From an uncultured Muribaculaceae bacterium (GTDB lineage Bacteria > Bacteroidota > Bacteroidia > Bacteroidales > Muribaculaceae), in contig CAJOFH010000002.1 in assembly GCA_905233845.1 (NCBI GenBank), positions 1 to 64,000 on the forward strand: a stretch of DNA of 64,000 nucleotides, in the 5' to 3' direction. Below the pieces are notes generated by a model, which was not told the origin of the DNA, did not search any database, and saw only the letters and a list, made by a program, of their open reading frames with translations. The number at the start of each line of letters is the position of its first letter. Within the stretch, counting starts at the first letter, position 1. The position numbers and the translations under genes were made by a program. Of this stretch, positions 7,381 to 16,054 are shown piece by piece.

Positions 7381-8672
7381 CACTTCATATTGAACTGATC
7401 TTTTAGCCATTTCAGAGCATTCTCGGTTTGCCAAGGGTAGAGCCAATGGCCGGTGTCGCGGCCCAATTGCAGCTGCTTGGGAGCGGTGATGACGTTGTAA
7501 GCACTAAAAGTCGACGTGGGACAACATGCAGGGTCGTTAAATCCCCAGGCGTAGAAGCCAGGGACCTTGAGTAGGCGAGCAAAATTGACGGTGTCGTAAT
7601 ATTTCGACACCTCAATGCGTGCCTGCAAGTTTGGCTCTCTAGAATCACGGAACAGATGCGGCCAGCCTGCACCACGACCATAGTAATAACCTGTCACGTC
7701 ACAAAAGGCGGGGAAATATGCAAACAATGCGCTCACGCGCGGGCTCAGAGCAGCCGCCATTATCGACAGCATACCGCCCTGGCTACCTCCGTAAGTGGCG
7801 ATGCGTGCAGTGTCAACATCGTCACGTATGCACAAATAGTCGACAGCCCTCACGCACCCCAAGATAGAACGTTTATAATAATAGGTGTCGCGGTTGTCGA
7901 TGCCCATTGTGGTGTAGCCTGCCAACGCTCCATTCTCGAGCTGACGGTAAATCTCAGGCGACTGGTCAACAGGTATGCCATGAACTCCAATCTCAAGCAC
8001 AATAAATCCCTCGTAAGCCAGCTCATGAGGACCACTAAATGAGCGAACGGCAGCTCCGGGCAGACGCAAGATGGCTGGCTTCTTACCGGGCTTTTTAGGG
8101 GCGGTTAAAACTCCGTACACATAGTTTCCCTTCTTATAAGACTGCAGTTTTAGGTAATAGACTTCTACCCTATCGTTACTCTCTTTCTCACTGTAGCGCA
8201 GAGTGGGCGACATAGGAACCTTAGCAGCCTTGGCCATAGCATCGCTCCAGAACTGCTCAAAGTCATCGGGCATAGTTGTCGTGGGTTTTATCTCATAGGG
8301 ATCGAACGCGATATTTGTCATCGAACTATAGGTCTTCCCGTCAAGCTGCACTTTTACTCGCACACTGGTGAAACCTGGTTCCTTGGCACCAGGAACGTCG
8401 AAATGCGCCAAGCCATCCTTGCCAGTTTTCAGGGTGCCAGTATAAACGGCATCAAGTTTGTCGGGGCCGTAGCTGTAGGAGATTACAGCATCGGTCATTC
8501 TCACATTTTCCTTGATAGCATAGGCGGTGAAATGAGCTTTTTCGCCTACATGGTAAGTCCAGTCGGCATGATTGGGCTCAGCAACTACAGTAATGTATTG
8601 ATGGCTTGATGATTGTGCCGAAACGGTGATGACACACATCAAGCAAAACAGATAATTGAACAATCGTTTCAT
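7380..8672 (-). CDS. Acetyl xylan esterase-like alpha/beta hydrolase
   Basis: A 430-residue secreted esterase of the AXE1 / cephalosporin-C deacetylase family. The start at 8672 gives a signal peptide (MKRLFNYLFCLMCVITVSAQ); the frame is open 27 codons further upstream but without signal character. An N-terminal beta-sandwich (about 20-135) precedes the hydrolase. The nucleophile elbow is YGGSQGG, with the oxyanion segment LPGAAVRSFSG before it. A late aspartate in NDPACCP and a histidine in DTGHWLYPW complete the triad. Such enzymes remove acetyl groups from xylan or oligosaccharides. No glycan-use genes flank it; it is the last gene after lysC and a small unknown gene. Confidence 0.85.
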   Translation of the reverse strand: MKRLFNYLFCLMCVITVSAQSSSHQYITVVAEPNHADWTYHVGEKAHFTAYAIKENVRMTDAVISYSYGPDKLDAVYTGTLKTGKDGLAHFDVPGAKEPGFTSVRVKVQLDGKTYSSMTNIAFDPYEIKPTTTMPDDFEQFWSDAMAKAAKVPMSPTLRYSEKESNDRVEVYYLKLQSYKKGNYVYGVLTAPKKPGKKPAILRLPGAAVRSFSGPHELAYEGFIVLEIGVHGIPVDQSPEIYRQLENGALAGYTTMGIDNRDTYYYKRSILGCVRAVDYLCIRDDVDTARIATYGGSQGGMLSIMAAALSPRVSALFAYFPAFCDVTGYYYGRGAGWPHLFRDSREPNLQARIEVSKYYDTVNFARLLKVPGFYAWGFNDPACCPTSTFSAYNVITAPKQLQLGRDTGHWLYPWQTENALKWLKDQFNMK

Positions 8673-8694
8673 TAGAGTGATGTGAATAAAAGTG

Positions 8695-8964
8695 TTACAG
8701 GGGATATTGATGGCCTCCTTCTTCCAACACAAAGGTGTAGCCTTCATAGCCATCGGGCAGCATGATGCGGCTCACACGACGCCATTGGGGCGGGCCATAG
8801 TCACTTGACGAACCACTGAGCACCACCTGTCGCGAAGCATGGTTGATGCGCCAGTAACCGCCACCCATGCAGTGGTCACTTGGTTCCAACAAGTGCCTAT
8901 GCAGTGTCACCATGCCAAGCCTGATGTGCCCGTCATGAGTAAGTATGAATTTGGGATATGCCAT
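8695..8964 (-). CDS. Conserved small Bacteroidales protein
   Basis: An 89-residue soluble protein, MAYPKFILTHDGHIRLGMV..., rich in His and Gly (LHRHLLEPSDHCMGGGYWRI), with a second half SGSSSDYGPPQWRRV. I have the impression of a conserved Bacteroidales family next to lysC but know no function. The gene begins 9 bases after the lysC stop codon and reads in the same direction, indicating co-transcription. The ordered codon use and tight spacing favour a real gene. Confidence 0.65.
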   Translation of the reverse strand: MAYPKFILTHDGHIRLGMVTLHRHLLEPSDHCMGGGYWRINHASRQVVLSGSSSDYGPPQWRRVSRIMLPDGYEGYTFVLEEGGHQYPL

Positions 8965-8973
8965 AATAAATGG

Positions 8974-9837
8974 TTAGTCGGTGATAAGCGTTCCCAGTGC
9001 AGTGCGGTTGAAGGTGTTCTTCACCCAGATGGGGATTTTCTTCTCGGCAACAGGTTTGATTGTGGGAGCGTAAATCACCTTTGCGCCCTTGTCGCACATC
9101 TCTTGAGCCTGATCGTAGGTCATCTGACGGATAACGGTGGCATTGGGATCCTTCTTGGGGTCGGCGGTCATAAATCCGTCAACGTCGGTCCAAATCTCCA
9201 GGCTATTGGCATTGAGGGCGCTGGCAACGATAGCTGCCGTGTAGTCGCTACCTCCACGACCCAAGTTGGAGATGCGACGGCTCTTGCTGTCACGGGAGAT
9301 AAAGCCACCCATAACAGCCACTTTACCCTTGAACTTGCCCAAGGTCTTAGCGATATTCTCATTGGTAGCTTCAAGGTCACACTCATGGTTGTTGCTACGT
9401 ATTATCTCAAGCGAGTTGAAATGTGTTGCGTTCTCAATGATAAGGCTGATAACGAGCGAAGACAGGCGCTCACCATAGCTCACAACCTCCTCAAGGTCGC
9501 TCTCGGTGAGCTCCTCGCTTTGCGAGATGTCGGTATAGGCATTGCTCAACTCATAGAACAGCGCACGCACGCGGTTGAGGGCATCGTCTATCTCTTCGCC
9601 CTCAATGAGCTTGTTCATTATTTCGTTGTGGCGTGAGGTCACGTCCTGAACAATGCGGTAGGCGCCAATGTCGTTCTTGGCAGCAAGGTTCGCGGCCTTG
9701 ATAAGGTTGTCGGTAAGGCCTCCAAGCGCCGACACAACGACTACTACAGGCTCTTCCTGATGCTCCACGATGTATTTCACATTGCGCAGAGCCTCAACCG
9801 TTCCTACCGATGTTCCTCCAAATTTCAGTACCTTCAT
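8974..9837 (-). CDS. lysC: Aspartate kinase lacking ACT domains
   Basis: A 287-residue aspartokinase starting MKVLKFGGTSVG. It phosphorylates L-aspartate, the first step of lysine, threonine, methionine and diaminopimelate synthesis. The amino acid kinase domain is complete: KFGGTSVG, the VVSALGGLTD segment, SYGERLSS, GFISRD, LGRGGSDYTA, and the ATP-site segment WTDVDGFMTADPK. It ends at NTFNRTALGTLITD, where standard enzymes (about 440 residues) continue into two ACT domains that bind lysine. The upstream frame extension to 10347 is a shadow of yqgE. A near-consensus -7 box (TACCTTTA, minus strand, 9864-9871) lies upstream of the start. Confidence 0.9.
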   Translation of the reverse strand: MKVLKFGGTSVGTVEALRNVKYIVEHQEEPVVVVVSALGGLTDNLIKAANLAAKNDIGAYRIVQDVTSRHNEIMNKLIEGEEIDDALNRVRALFYELSNAYTDISQSEELTESDLEEVVSYGERLSSLVISLIIENATHFNSLEIIRSNNHECDLEATNENIAKTLGKFKGKVAVMGGFISRDSKSRRISNLGRGGSDYTAAIVASALNANSLEIWTDVDGFMTADPKKDPNATVIRQMTYDQAQEMCDKGAKVIYAPTIKPVAEKKIPIWVKNTFNRTALGTLITD

Positions 9838-9901
9838 GAGTGTAACGCTAGAATTTAAGTCCGTAAAGGTAGTACTTTTTCTTGATATGTGACCAAAAAT
9901 A

Positions 9902-9932
9902 TTGTAAAAATCGCAAGATTTTACTATTTTTG
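9902..9932 (+). promoter_or_regulatory. Promoter for yqgE, implying a nearly leaderless transcript
   Basis: TTG at 9902-9904, 20-base spacer, TATTTTTG at 9925-9932. The start codon is at 9941, so the expected transcription start leaves about 0-3 bases of leader. Confidence 0.65.
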
Positions 9933-9940
9933 CGTGCGAA

Positions 9941-10543
9941 ATGGAAGATTTGAACCTCGACATATTCAATTTGCTCGACTCGCAGCCCGAACCGGCACGA
10001 GGCACTCTGCTTGTAGCAAAGCCTACTGTGGAGGACTTCTGCTTCAAGCGCAGCGTAACAATCCTAGTTGACCACGACGCTGAGGGCTCAATGGGAGTCA
10101 TTGTCAACAAACCCACACGTTTCACTCTCAACGAAATCGTTCCAGAGATAGAATGCAACGAGCCAATTCCTCTATATTTAGGGGGACCCGTGGGCACCAA
10201 TATGCTCTTTTTCATCCACTCTCTGGGCAACGAAACCATCCCCGACAGTGTGCAGCTTGCACCAGGAGTTTTTTTCGGAGGGGACTTCGAAGTCATTAAA
10301 ATGCTCATTGAGAGCAGACAAGCTATAAACGGCAAAGTGAAGTTCATGGTAGGCTACAGCGACTGGACTACAGGACAACTCGACAGCGAAGTAAAGCGAC
10401 ACGACTGGGCTGTCCTAAAAGATGACGTAGCACAACTCGTAATGAACACCGACGACGAAACAATCTGGAACAACGCAGTAGCCCAGTTCGGTGACCAATA
10501 CCGCCTCTGGGCCACCTGGCCCACCGACATATCCCTCAACTGA
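9941..10543 (+). CDS. YqgE/AlgH family protein
   Basis: A 200-residue protein of the YqgE/AlgH (DUF179) family. Visible family blocks are RGTLLVAKP, the SVTILVDHD segment, GSMGVIVNKPT, LGGPVGTNMLFFIH, FGGDFE, and the C-terminal GYSDWTTGQLDSEV. The domain fills the whole length. The molecular role is not established. In Pseudomonas the gene was linked to alginate regulation, but that is not relevant here. It is divergent from lysC and monocistronic. Confidence 0.92.
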   Translation: MEDLNLDIFNLLDSQPEPARGTLLVAKPTVEDFCFKRSVTILVDHDAEGSMGVIVNKPTRFTLNEIVPEIECNEPIPLYLGGPVGTNMLFFIHSLGNETIPDSVQLAPGVFFGGDFEVIKMLIESRQAINGKVKFMVGYSDWTTGQLDSEVKRHDWAVLKDDVAQLVMNTDDETIWNNAVAQFGDQYRLWATWPTDISLN

Positions 10544-10681
10544 AACCACAACATCAAATGACAACGCATTGCCTATTAGTTGTGATAAACAGTGACTTTG
10601 GTACTTTCGCAAAAACAGCAAACGCACAAAGTCTTTTGCATCAATTAACTACATTCAATTCCTTCAAAAAGTTTAATTGTC

Positions 10682-11404
10682 ATGAAGTTTTCTGAATTAT
10701 TTGAAAATGAGAAGCCATTGATTGGCATGATTCATTGTAATTATAGCCAGGATTATTCTGTATTGGATCTGGCAAAAAGAGAAATAGATATTTTCCTCAA
10801 ATATGGTATCCACCCATTGATAGAGAACTATTTCGGGACGGCTGAAGACTGCGAAACCGTTTTGGCATGGATGCACGAAGAACATCCCGATGCCATCTAT
10901 GGCGTGAATATTTTAGGAGATTATCATGAAGCGTTTCGACTGGCCAAAAAATATGGAGCGTCGTTTGTTCAGATTGATTCGGTGTGCGGACATCTGGCGC
11001 CTAAAGATGATGAGAAATATGCCAAACAGCTCTCAAAGTTGCGCAAGGACGTGGATGTGGTATTGTTAGGCGGCGTTAGGTTTAAATATCAGATAGTTAG
11101 GTCAGGACGTTCCTTGGAAGAAGACTTGAAGCTTGGCATGGAACGTTGCGATGCCATCGTGTGCACTGGTGAAGGAACTGGTATACCTACCCCATTCGGT
11201 AAAGTTGAAGAATTCAAGTCTATTGTAAAAGACTTTCCTGTCATTGTAGGAGCAGGTGTCACTATGAACACGATTGAAGAAACGTTACGTCTGAGCGATG
11301 GCGCAATTGTTGGCAGCTGGTTTAAAGACACCCACTGCGAAACTGGCAACATCAAAGAAGAATATGTAAGTCAAATGGCGAGCATAGTTAAACTCAAGTC
11401 ATAA
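10682..11404 (+). CDS. BtpA/SgcQ family TIM-barrel protein
   Basis: A 240-residue protein of the BtpA family: LIGMIHCNY near the N-terminus, YGVNILGDYHEA, FVQIDSVCGHLAPKD, a DVVLLGGVRFKYQ strand, IVCTGEGTGIPTP, PVIVGAGVTMNTIEE and DGAIVGSWFKD. These correspond to successive strands of a (beta/alpha)8 barrel with a phosphate-binding end. BtpA affects photosystem I in cyanobacteria and SgcQ lies in sugar operons. The enzymatic role is unknown. Members often sit with sugar or nucleoside genes, but no such neighbours are seen here. It stands alone between yqgE and a palindromic element. Confidence 0.85.
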   Translation: MKFSELFENEKPLIGMIHCNYSQDYSVLDLAKREIDIFLKYGIHPLIENYFGTAEDCETVLAWMHEEHPDAIYGVNILGDYHEAFRLAKKYGASFVQIDSVCGHLAPKDDEKYAKQLSKLRKDVDVVLLGGVRFKYQIVRSGRSLEEDLKLGMERCDAIVCTGEGTGIPTPFGKVEEFKSIVKDFPVIVGAGVTMNTIEETLRLSDGAIVGSWFKDTHCETGNIKEEYVSQMASIVKLKS

Positions 11405-11459
11405 AGTATCATATCTCTGAGGTTTAGATAGTTACAATTAAGCAACCCTATATGAGGTT

Positions 11460-11530
11460 GTTGCAAAAATCTGTTTTGGGACAGCTCTCCCGCGGGAGAG
11501 CTAAAATGCTTGCATTTTTAGTTTTGCAAC
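11460..11530. repeat. Nested palindromic intergenic element
   Basis: An outer inverted repeat GTTGCAAAA (11460-11468) / TTTTGCAAC (11522-11530) encloses a perfect 20-base palindrome AGCTCTCCCGCGGGAGAGCT (11483-11502) and a second hairpin CTAAAATGC / GCATTTTTAG (11501-11521). It may act as a terminator for the BtpA-like gene, but the nested symmetry and the GC-rich core resemble a mobile palindromic unit. Confidence 0.7.
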
Positions 11531-11624
11531 TGCCTCAGCCGTTAATTGTCTTCAGTTTTCTTAATTGTTGAATGTGATTGTGATTAATTGTATGATAAAA
11601 AGGTGCCATCTAAAAACTTTTTAC

Positions 11625-11632
11625 TACCTTTG
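11625..11632 (+). promoter_or_regulatory. -7 box fixing the DMT gene start
   Basis: TACCTTTG at 11625-11632. The open frame extends upstream of it to 11565, so the ATG at 11661 is the likely start. Confidence 0.6.
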
Positions 11633-11660
11633 CAGCCGTTTTTTTGAATACAAACCCAAA

Positions 11661-12059
11661 ATGTCACATTTGAAACATATGAACTGGGCATTATTTGCTA
11701 CCCTTGGACTGCTCATAATGAGCAATATAGTGATGACTTTTGCTTGGTACGGTCACTTGAAGCTTCAACAGTTGGGAGTCACCTCGCACTGGCCTCTAAT
11801 ATTGGTCATTGTCTTCTCGTGGGGCATCGCATTCTTTGAATATATGCTTATGGTGCCAGCCAACCGACTGGGCTATGCAGGCAATGGCGGTCCCTTCTCG
11901 CTTATGCAACTTAAAGTGCTGCAAGAGGTTATAACGCTAACGGTATTCACCATTTTCGTAAAAATGTTCTTCAGCAACGAACCGCTCCATTGGAACCACT
12001 TTGTGTCGTTCGCATTCCTCGTCGTGGCGGTCTACTTCGCCTTCATGGAAGTGGAGTGA
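11661..12059 (+). CDS. DMT-family small membrane protein (DUF486)
   Basis: A 132-residue integral membrane protein with four predicted transmembrane helices (about 10-27, 40-60, 85-105, 112-130). The blocks MSNIVMTFAWYGHLK, FEYMLMVPANRLGY and LQEVITLTVFTIF identify the DUF486 group within the drug/metabolite transporter superfamily. Substrate unknown; such short members probably work as dimers. The start at 11661 is 28 bases downstream of a promoter box. The region after it (12060-12251) holds only a weak TATTTTTG box at 12199-12206. Confidence 0.85.
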   Translation: MSHLKHMNWALFATLGLLIMSNIVMTFAWYGHLKLQQLGVTSHWPLILVIVFSWGIAFFEYMLMVPANRLGYAGNGGPFSLMQLKVLQEVITLTVFTIFVKMFFSNEPLHWNHFVSFAFLVVAVYFAFMEVE

Positions 12060-12251
12060 ATAATGCGCTTTGCGCAAAGATCGTGAATGGGAATCGTGAA
12101 CGAGAAAATGTAAAATCCACATCGCGTTTCACTTTTTACGAGCAAAACCCGTAAATATAAAATTCCTTAAATATGTGGATGGGTTGAAAGGAAATGGTTA
12201 TTTTTGCAAATTATTTCTTGATACACAGGAAACCGAGTAAAGAATAATGAA

Positions 12252-12896
12252 ATGAACACAATAACCCTTCACAACGCCTTGCCACACGTCTTCGCTGGAC
12301 GTACTGACACTGGTAGCGAGATTTGGCTACGTGACGTCACTTTTGAACGTGGAAAGCACTATATCATAAGCGCCGAGAGCGGAACTGGCAAGTCTTCATT
12401 GTGCAGTTACCTCTACGGCTACCGAACTGACTACTTTGGCAATATGACTTTCGACGGACGTGACATCCAATCACTCTCAGTTGCTGAGTGGTGTCAGATA
12501 CGCACCCATCACATCGCCTATTTGGCACAGGACATGAAGCTCTTCCCCGAGCTCACAGCCTTCGAGAACATTATGCTAAAGAACTGCATAACAAACCACA
12601 AGAGCGAGCAAGAGATTCTGGGAATGATGCAGCATCTGGGCATTGGTGACAAGGTAAACAGCCTCGTGTCGAAGCTTTCGATAGGCCAGCAGCAACGGGT
12701 GGCGATTATCCGCACCTTGTGCCAGCCGTGCGACTTCATTCTCCTCGACGAGCCAGTAAGTCACCTCGACGACACAAATAATGAGATCGTGGCACAAATG
12801 GTTACCTTAGAGGCTCAAAGACAAGGAGCTGGAGTGATTGCCACTTCGGTAGGTAACAACGTGAAAATACGGGTCGACAAAAATTACAAACTATGA
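12252..12896 (+). CDS. ABC transporter ATP-binding protein (LolD/MacB-like)
   Basis: A 214-residue ATPase with Walker A AESGTGKSS, Q-loop YLAQDMKLFPELTAFENI, signature LSIGQQQRV (an LSxGQ variant), Walker B FILLDEPVSHLD, and a C-terminal segment (IATSVGN) where the switch histidine is not obvious. The length and the ELTAFENIMLK block place it with LolD/MacB-type exporters. Its stop overlaps the start of the permease gene by four bases (ATGA), so the two are translationally coupled and form one transporter. Confidence 0.88.
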   Translation: MNTITLHNALPHVFAGRTDTGSEIWLRDVTFERGKHYIISAESGTGKSSLCSYLYGYRTDYFGNMTFDGRDIQSLSVAEWCQIRTHHIAYLAQDMKLFPELTAFENIMLKNCITNHKSEQEILGMMQHLGIGDKVNSLVSKLSIGQQQRVAIIRTLCQPCDFILLDEPVSHLDDTNNEIVAQMVTLEAQRQGAGVIATSVGNNVKIRVDKNYKL

Positions 12897-14122
12897 GCAG
12901 CTCAAACAACAACTACAGCAGTAAACACCTAAAATGGAAATTGTTGCGCAAGCACATCAGCCCGGCGCAACTTGTGGGTTTCTCGCTGGCGAGCCTCATA
13001 GGCCTGACCATTGTGATATTGGCGGTACAATTCAATCAAGACGTGCGCCCCATCTTTAACGACGAGGAAAGTTTTATCAAGAAGGATTATCTCATTATCA
13101 CTCGCACAGTGTCGACGGCAGGCACCCTGCTGGGCGGCAGCAACGAGTTCTCGCAAGAAGCCATTGACGACATCCAGGCGCAGCCTTGGTGCCGCAAAGT
13201 GGGTAAATTCTCAAGCAACGACTACAGTCTCTATGCCACCATCTCGGTAGGCGGTTTCGGAGGCAACACCATGGGCACAATGCTCTTCTTTGAGTCGATA
13301 CCCACTGAGTTTATTGACGTTGCCGACAGTGACTGGAAATTCGACCCCGCCAAGCCCGAGATTCCCGTAATCATGTCACGCGATTACCTCTCGCTCTACA
13401 ACTTTGGATTCGCCGCAAGCCAAGGCATGCCACAGGTCAGCGAGGGCATCATCTCTAAAGTGCCACTCAATTTCACACTTCGTGGAAACGGCTACAACGA
13501 AACCATAAAAGGCCATATCGTGGGGTTCTCCAACCGCCTCAACACCATTGTGGTTCCCCAAGAATTCATGAAGTGGAGTAATGAAAGATATGGTAGCGGA
13601 AAAGAACGAAATCCATCACGACTCATCCTCGAAGTCAATAGCCCTGGCGACGTGAAGATGCAACGCTACTTTGAGGAACACGGCTACCAAGTGGCGGGAG
13701 AGAAGATGCAGCAAGGAAAAGCACAGTATTTCCTCAATCTGGTGGTGAGCATCGTTATTGTGGTGGGCATCATTATCAGTGTGTTGGCATTCTTCGTGCT
13801 CATGCTCAGCATCTACTTGTTGCTGCAAAAGAACACCAAGAAGCTGCAAGACATGCTGTTGCTGGGCTATTCGCCATCACAAGTTTCAAAGCCCTACATC
13901 AATATGGTCCTTGCTATCAACGCAGTCGTACTGGTGTTGGCCATCATAATCATGCTGCTTGCACGTGCCTATTACCTACCCATACTTCAAGCTTTGGGCA
14001 CCAGCGGCGGAACCATCATCATCGCTCTCATCGTGGCTGTAATCATCATGGCTCTCATCAGTGTGGGGAACATCATAGCCATCAAGCGAAAAATTAAAGC
14101 TTTATGGATTCAACAATCATAA
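12893..14122 (+). CDS. ABC transporter permease (FtsX/MacB-like)
   Basis: A 409-residue permease with one transmembrane helix near residues 28-48, a large periplasmic domain (about 50-275) and three C-terminal helices (about 280-310, 335-360, 370-395). This is the type VII/MacB-FtsX layout: N-terminal helix, extracytoplasmic domain, then a three-helix bundle with the coupling segment KNTKKLQDMLLLGYSPSQV. It probably transports or mechanically acts on a cell-envelope substrate with the ATPase encoded just upstream. It starts inside the ATPase stop codon. parA begins 19 bases after its stop. Confidence 0.85.
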   Translation: MSSSNNNYSSKHLKWKLLRKHISPAQLVGFSLASLIGLTIVILAVQFNQDVRPIFNDEESFIKKDYLIITRTVSTAGTLLGGSNEFSQEAIDDIQAQPWCRKVGKFSSNDYSLYATISVGGFGGNTMGTMLFFESIPTEFIDVADSDWKFDPAKPEIPVIMSRDYLSLYNFGFAASQGMPQVSEGIISKVPLNFTLRGNGYNETIKGHIVGFSNRLNTIVVPQEFMKWSNERYGSGKERNPSRLILEVNSPGDVKMQRYFEEHGYQVAGEKMQQGKAQYFLNLVVSIVIVVGIIISVLAFFVLMLSIYLLLQKNTKKLQDMLLLGYSPSQVSKPYINMVLAINAVVLVLAIIIMLLARAYYLPILQALGTSGGTIIIALIVAVIIMALISVGNIIAIKRKIKALWIQQS

Positions 14123-14141
14123 AAAACACAACTAAGAAGAT

Positions 14142-14915
14142 ATGACAAAAATAATAGCTATTGCAAACCAAAAAGGTGGTGTGGGAAAAACTACTACAGC
14201 CATCAACCTCGCAGCTTCGCTTGCTCATTATCATTACAAGAAGAAAGTCTTGCTCATCGACGCCGACCCCCAAGCAAACGCAACCTCAGGACTTGGAATA
14301 GACCCTCAACAATTGCAATCTTCGGTCTATGAGTGTCTTGTTGATGACTATCCTGTCAAGAGCGCATGCACCACATCATGTGTCGAGGGACTTGATGTTC
14401 TGGGCTCACGAATCGACCTTGTGGGAGCCGAGCTAGAACTAATCGACAAGCCTAACCGCGAGAAGGTGCTGCGACGACTACTTGAGCAGGTGGAAAACGA
14501 CTATGACTACATCCTCATCGACTGCAGTCCATCACTCGGCCTTATTACCGTCAATGCCCTCACAGCTGCCCACAGCGTCATTATCCCCGTCCAAGCCGAA
14601 TATTTCGCACTTGAAGGAATCAGCAAACTGCTCAACACCATTCGCATCATCAAGTCAAAACTCAACAACCGACTTCACATCGAGGGATTCCTGCTCACCA
14701 TGTACGATGCTCGTCTGCGTCTAGCAAATCAAATCTACGAGGAGCTAAAGAGCCACTTTGGCGATATTGTCTTCACCACCGTAATCCCACGCAACACACG
14801 ACTGAGCGAAGCGCCAAGCCACGGTCTGCCAGCCCTGCTCTACGACCCGCAGAGCCGAGGTTCAATCAGCCACTTGCAACTCGCCCAAGAGCTCATAGAG
14901 AAAGAGCAAAAATAA
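14142..14915 (+). CDS. parA: Chromosome-partitioning ATPase ParA (Soj)
   Basis: A 257-residue deviant Walker A ATPase. The motif is KGGVGKTTT with the signature lysine, followed by [30 protein letters not shown] and the C-terminal [12 protein letters not shown] segment of Soj-type ParA. It binds DNA non-specifically and works with ParB-parS to segregate chromosome origins. It ends at a strong terminator; parB has its own promoter 150 bases later. No parS-like palindrome was recognised in the window. Confidence 0.95.
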   Translation: MTKIIAIANQKGGVGKTTTAINLAASLAHYHYKKKVLLIDADPQANATSGLGIDPQQLQSSVYECLVDDYPVKSACTTSCVEGLDVLGSRIDLVGAELELIDKPNREKVLRRLLEQVENDYDYILIDCSPSLGLITVNALTAAHSVIIPVQAEYFALEGISKLLNTIRIIKSKLNNRLHIEGFLLTMYDARLRLANQIYEELKSHFGDIVFTTVIPRNTRLSEAPSHGLPALLYDPQSRGSISHLQLAQELIEKEQK

Positions 14916-14923
14916 CACAAAAC

Positions 14924-14959
14924 GCCATCAATCACCGCAACAGATTGATGGCTTTTTTT
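14924..14959 (+). terminator. Terminator after parA
   Basis: Perfect 10-bp stem GCCATCAATC (14924-14933) / GATTGATGGC (14943-14952) followed by seven T. Confidence 0.88.
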
Positions 14960-15036
14960 CTTCAAATAACATTTTTAAGCATTTGTATTAATTATATATT
15001 ATAACGCGCGTGAGTTGTTAATGTATTAAAAATTAG

Positions 15037-15066
15037 TTGATTTCTCATCGTTTTTTTGTACCTTTG
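15037..15066 (+). promoter_or_regulatory. Promoter for parB
   Basis: TTG at 15037-15039, 19-base spacer, TACCTTTG at 15059-15066, then a 68-base leader to the parB ATG. Confidence 0.7.
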
Positions 15067-15133
15067 CAGGCTGAAAGCATTTTTTGTGGGGTGAGAGCCC
15101 CATTTGTAATGATTATAAAGAACCACAACGTAT

Positions 15134-16015
15134 ATGAAGCGAAACGCATTAGGGAGAGGACTTGACTCGCTAATCTCAATGGAAGACATACAAACCAACG
15201 GCACTTCGGCCATCAGTGAAATCAGCATCAAGCACATCACTCCCAACCCCGACCAGCCACGTACAACCTTCGACGAGGAAGCGCTCGACGAGCTTGCCGC
15301 GTCAATAAGCGAGCTGGGCATCATACAGCCTTTGACGCTTCGCAAGACTGGAGACGACAACTATCAAATCATCTCTGGAGAGAGACGCTTCCGCGCCGCC
15401 AAGAAGGCAGGACTTGACACCGTGCCAGCCTACATACGCGACGCTACCGACAGCGAGCTCACCGAGATGGCGCTCATCGAGAACATTCAGCGTGAAGATC
15501 TCAATGCTATTGAAATAGCACTCACCTTCCACAAGCTCATCGACCAGTACCATCTCACTCAAGAGCGTCTGAGCCAGCGCATTGGAAAAAAACGCACTAC
15601 TATAGCTAACTTCCTACGTCTGCTTAAACTACCCGCAGAGATACAGCTTGGTTTACGCGACAAGGCACTCGATATGGGACACGCACGTGCTTTACTGGCA
15701 ATCGATGACCCTGCTTTACAGTTAAAATTATATAACGAGACACTTAAAAAAGGTTTATCTGTCAGACAAGTAGAACAACTCGCCAAGAATTATCAGGAAG
15801 ACGCAAAAAAACGTAAAGATGGTGACACCCCGTCGTCGAACCACCGCAACACAAGCGATTTCGACATCCTCACCAAACATCTATCCAAAGCTTTTGGCGT
15901 TCCCGTGAAGCTTTCATGCGCCACGTCGGGTAAAGGAAAAATAACATTTTCGTTCAACAACGACGAAGACCTCGATAGAATAATTAGTATTTTTGATCGT
16001 TTAAAAAGTAAATAA
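15134..16015 (+). CDS. parB: Chromosome-partitioning protein ParB (Spo0J)
   Basis: A 293-residue ParB. The N-terminus KRNALGRGLDSLI is the ParA-interacting segment, followed by PNPDQPRTTFDEEALDELAASI, the CTPase motif ISGERRFRAAKKAGL, NIQREDLNAIE, the helix-turn-helix region LSQRIGKKRTTIANFLRLLKLP and MGHARALLAI. A short linker and C-terminal dimerisation domain end the protein. ParB spreads from parS as a CTP-gated clamp. It leads the DUF5683 and MltD-like genes, an order conserved in Bacteroidales. Confidence 0.95.
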   Translation: MKRNALGRGLDSLISMEDIQTNGTSAISEISIKHITPNPDQPRTTFDEEALDELAASISELGIIQPLTLRKTGDDNYQIISGERRFRAAKKAGLDTVPAYIRDATDSELTEMALIENIQREDLNAIEIALTFHKLIDQYHLTQERLSQRIGKKRTTIANFLRLLKLPAEIQLGLRDKALDMGHARALLAIDDPALQLKLYNETLKKGLSVRQVEQLAKNYQEDAKKRKDGDTPSSNHRNTSDFDILTKHLSKAFGVPVKLSCATSGKGKITFSFNNDEDLDRIISIFDRLKSK

Positions 16016-16054
16016 ATAATAATTAATTTAGCTCTAAAACTTAAAGAGGCAAAA

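Noticed and set aside
9838-10347. Aspartokinase frame extended to 10347
   Set aside because: The extra 170 residues are antisense to yqgE and lack homology; the KFGGTS start at 9837 is the normal N-terminus.
14142-16015. parS site near parAB
   Set aside because: I looked for a GTTTCACGTGAAAC- or GTTCCACGTGGAAC-like palindrome and did not see one in the window by eye; a motif search is needed.
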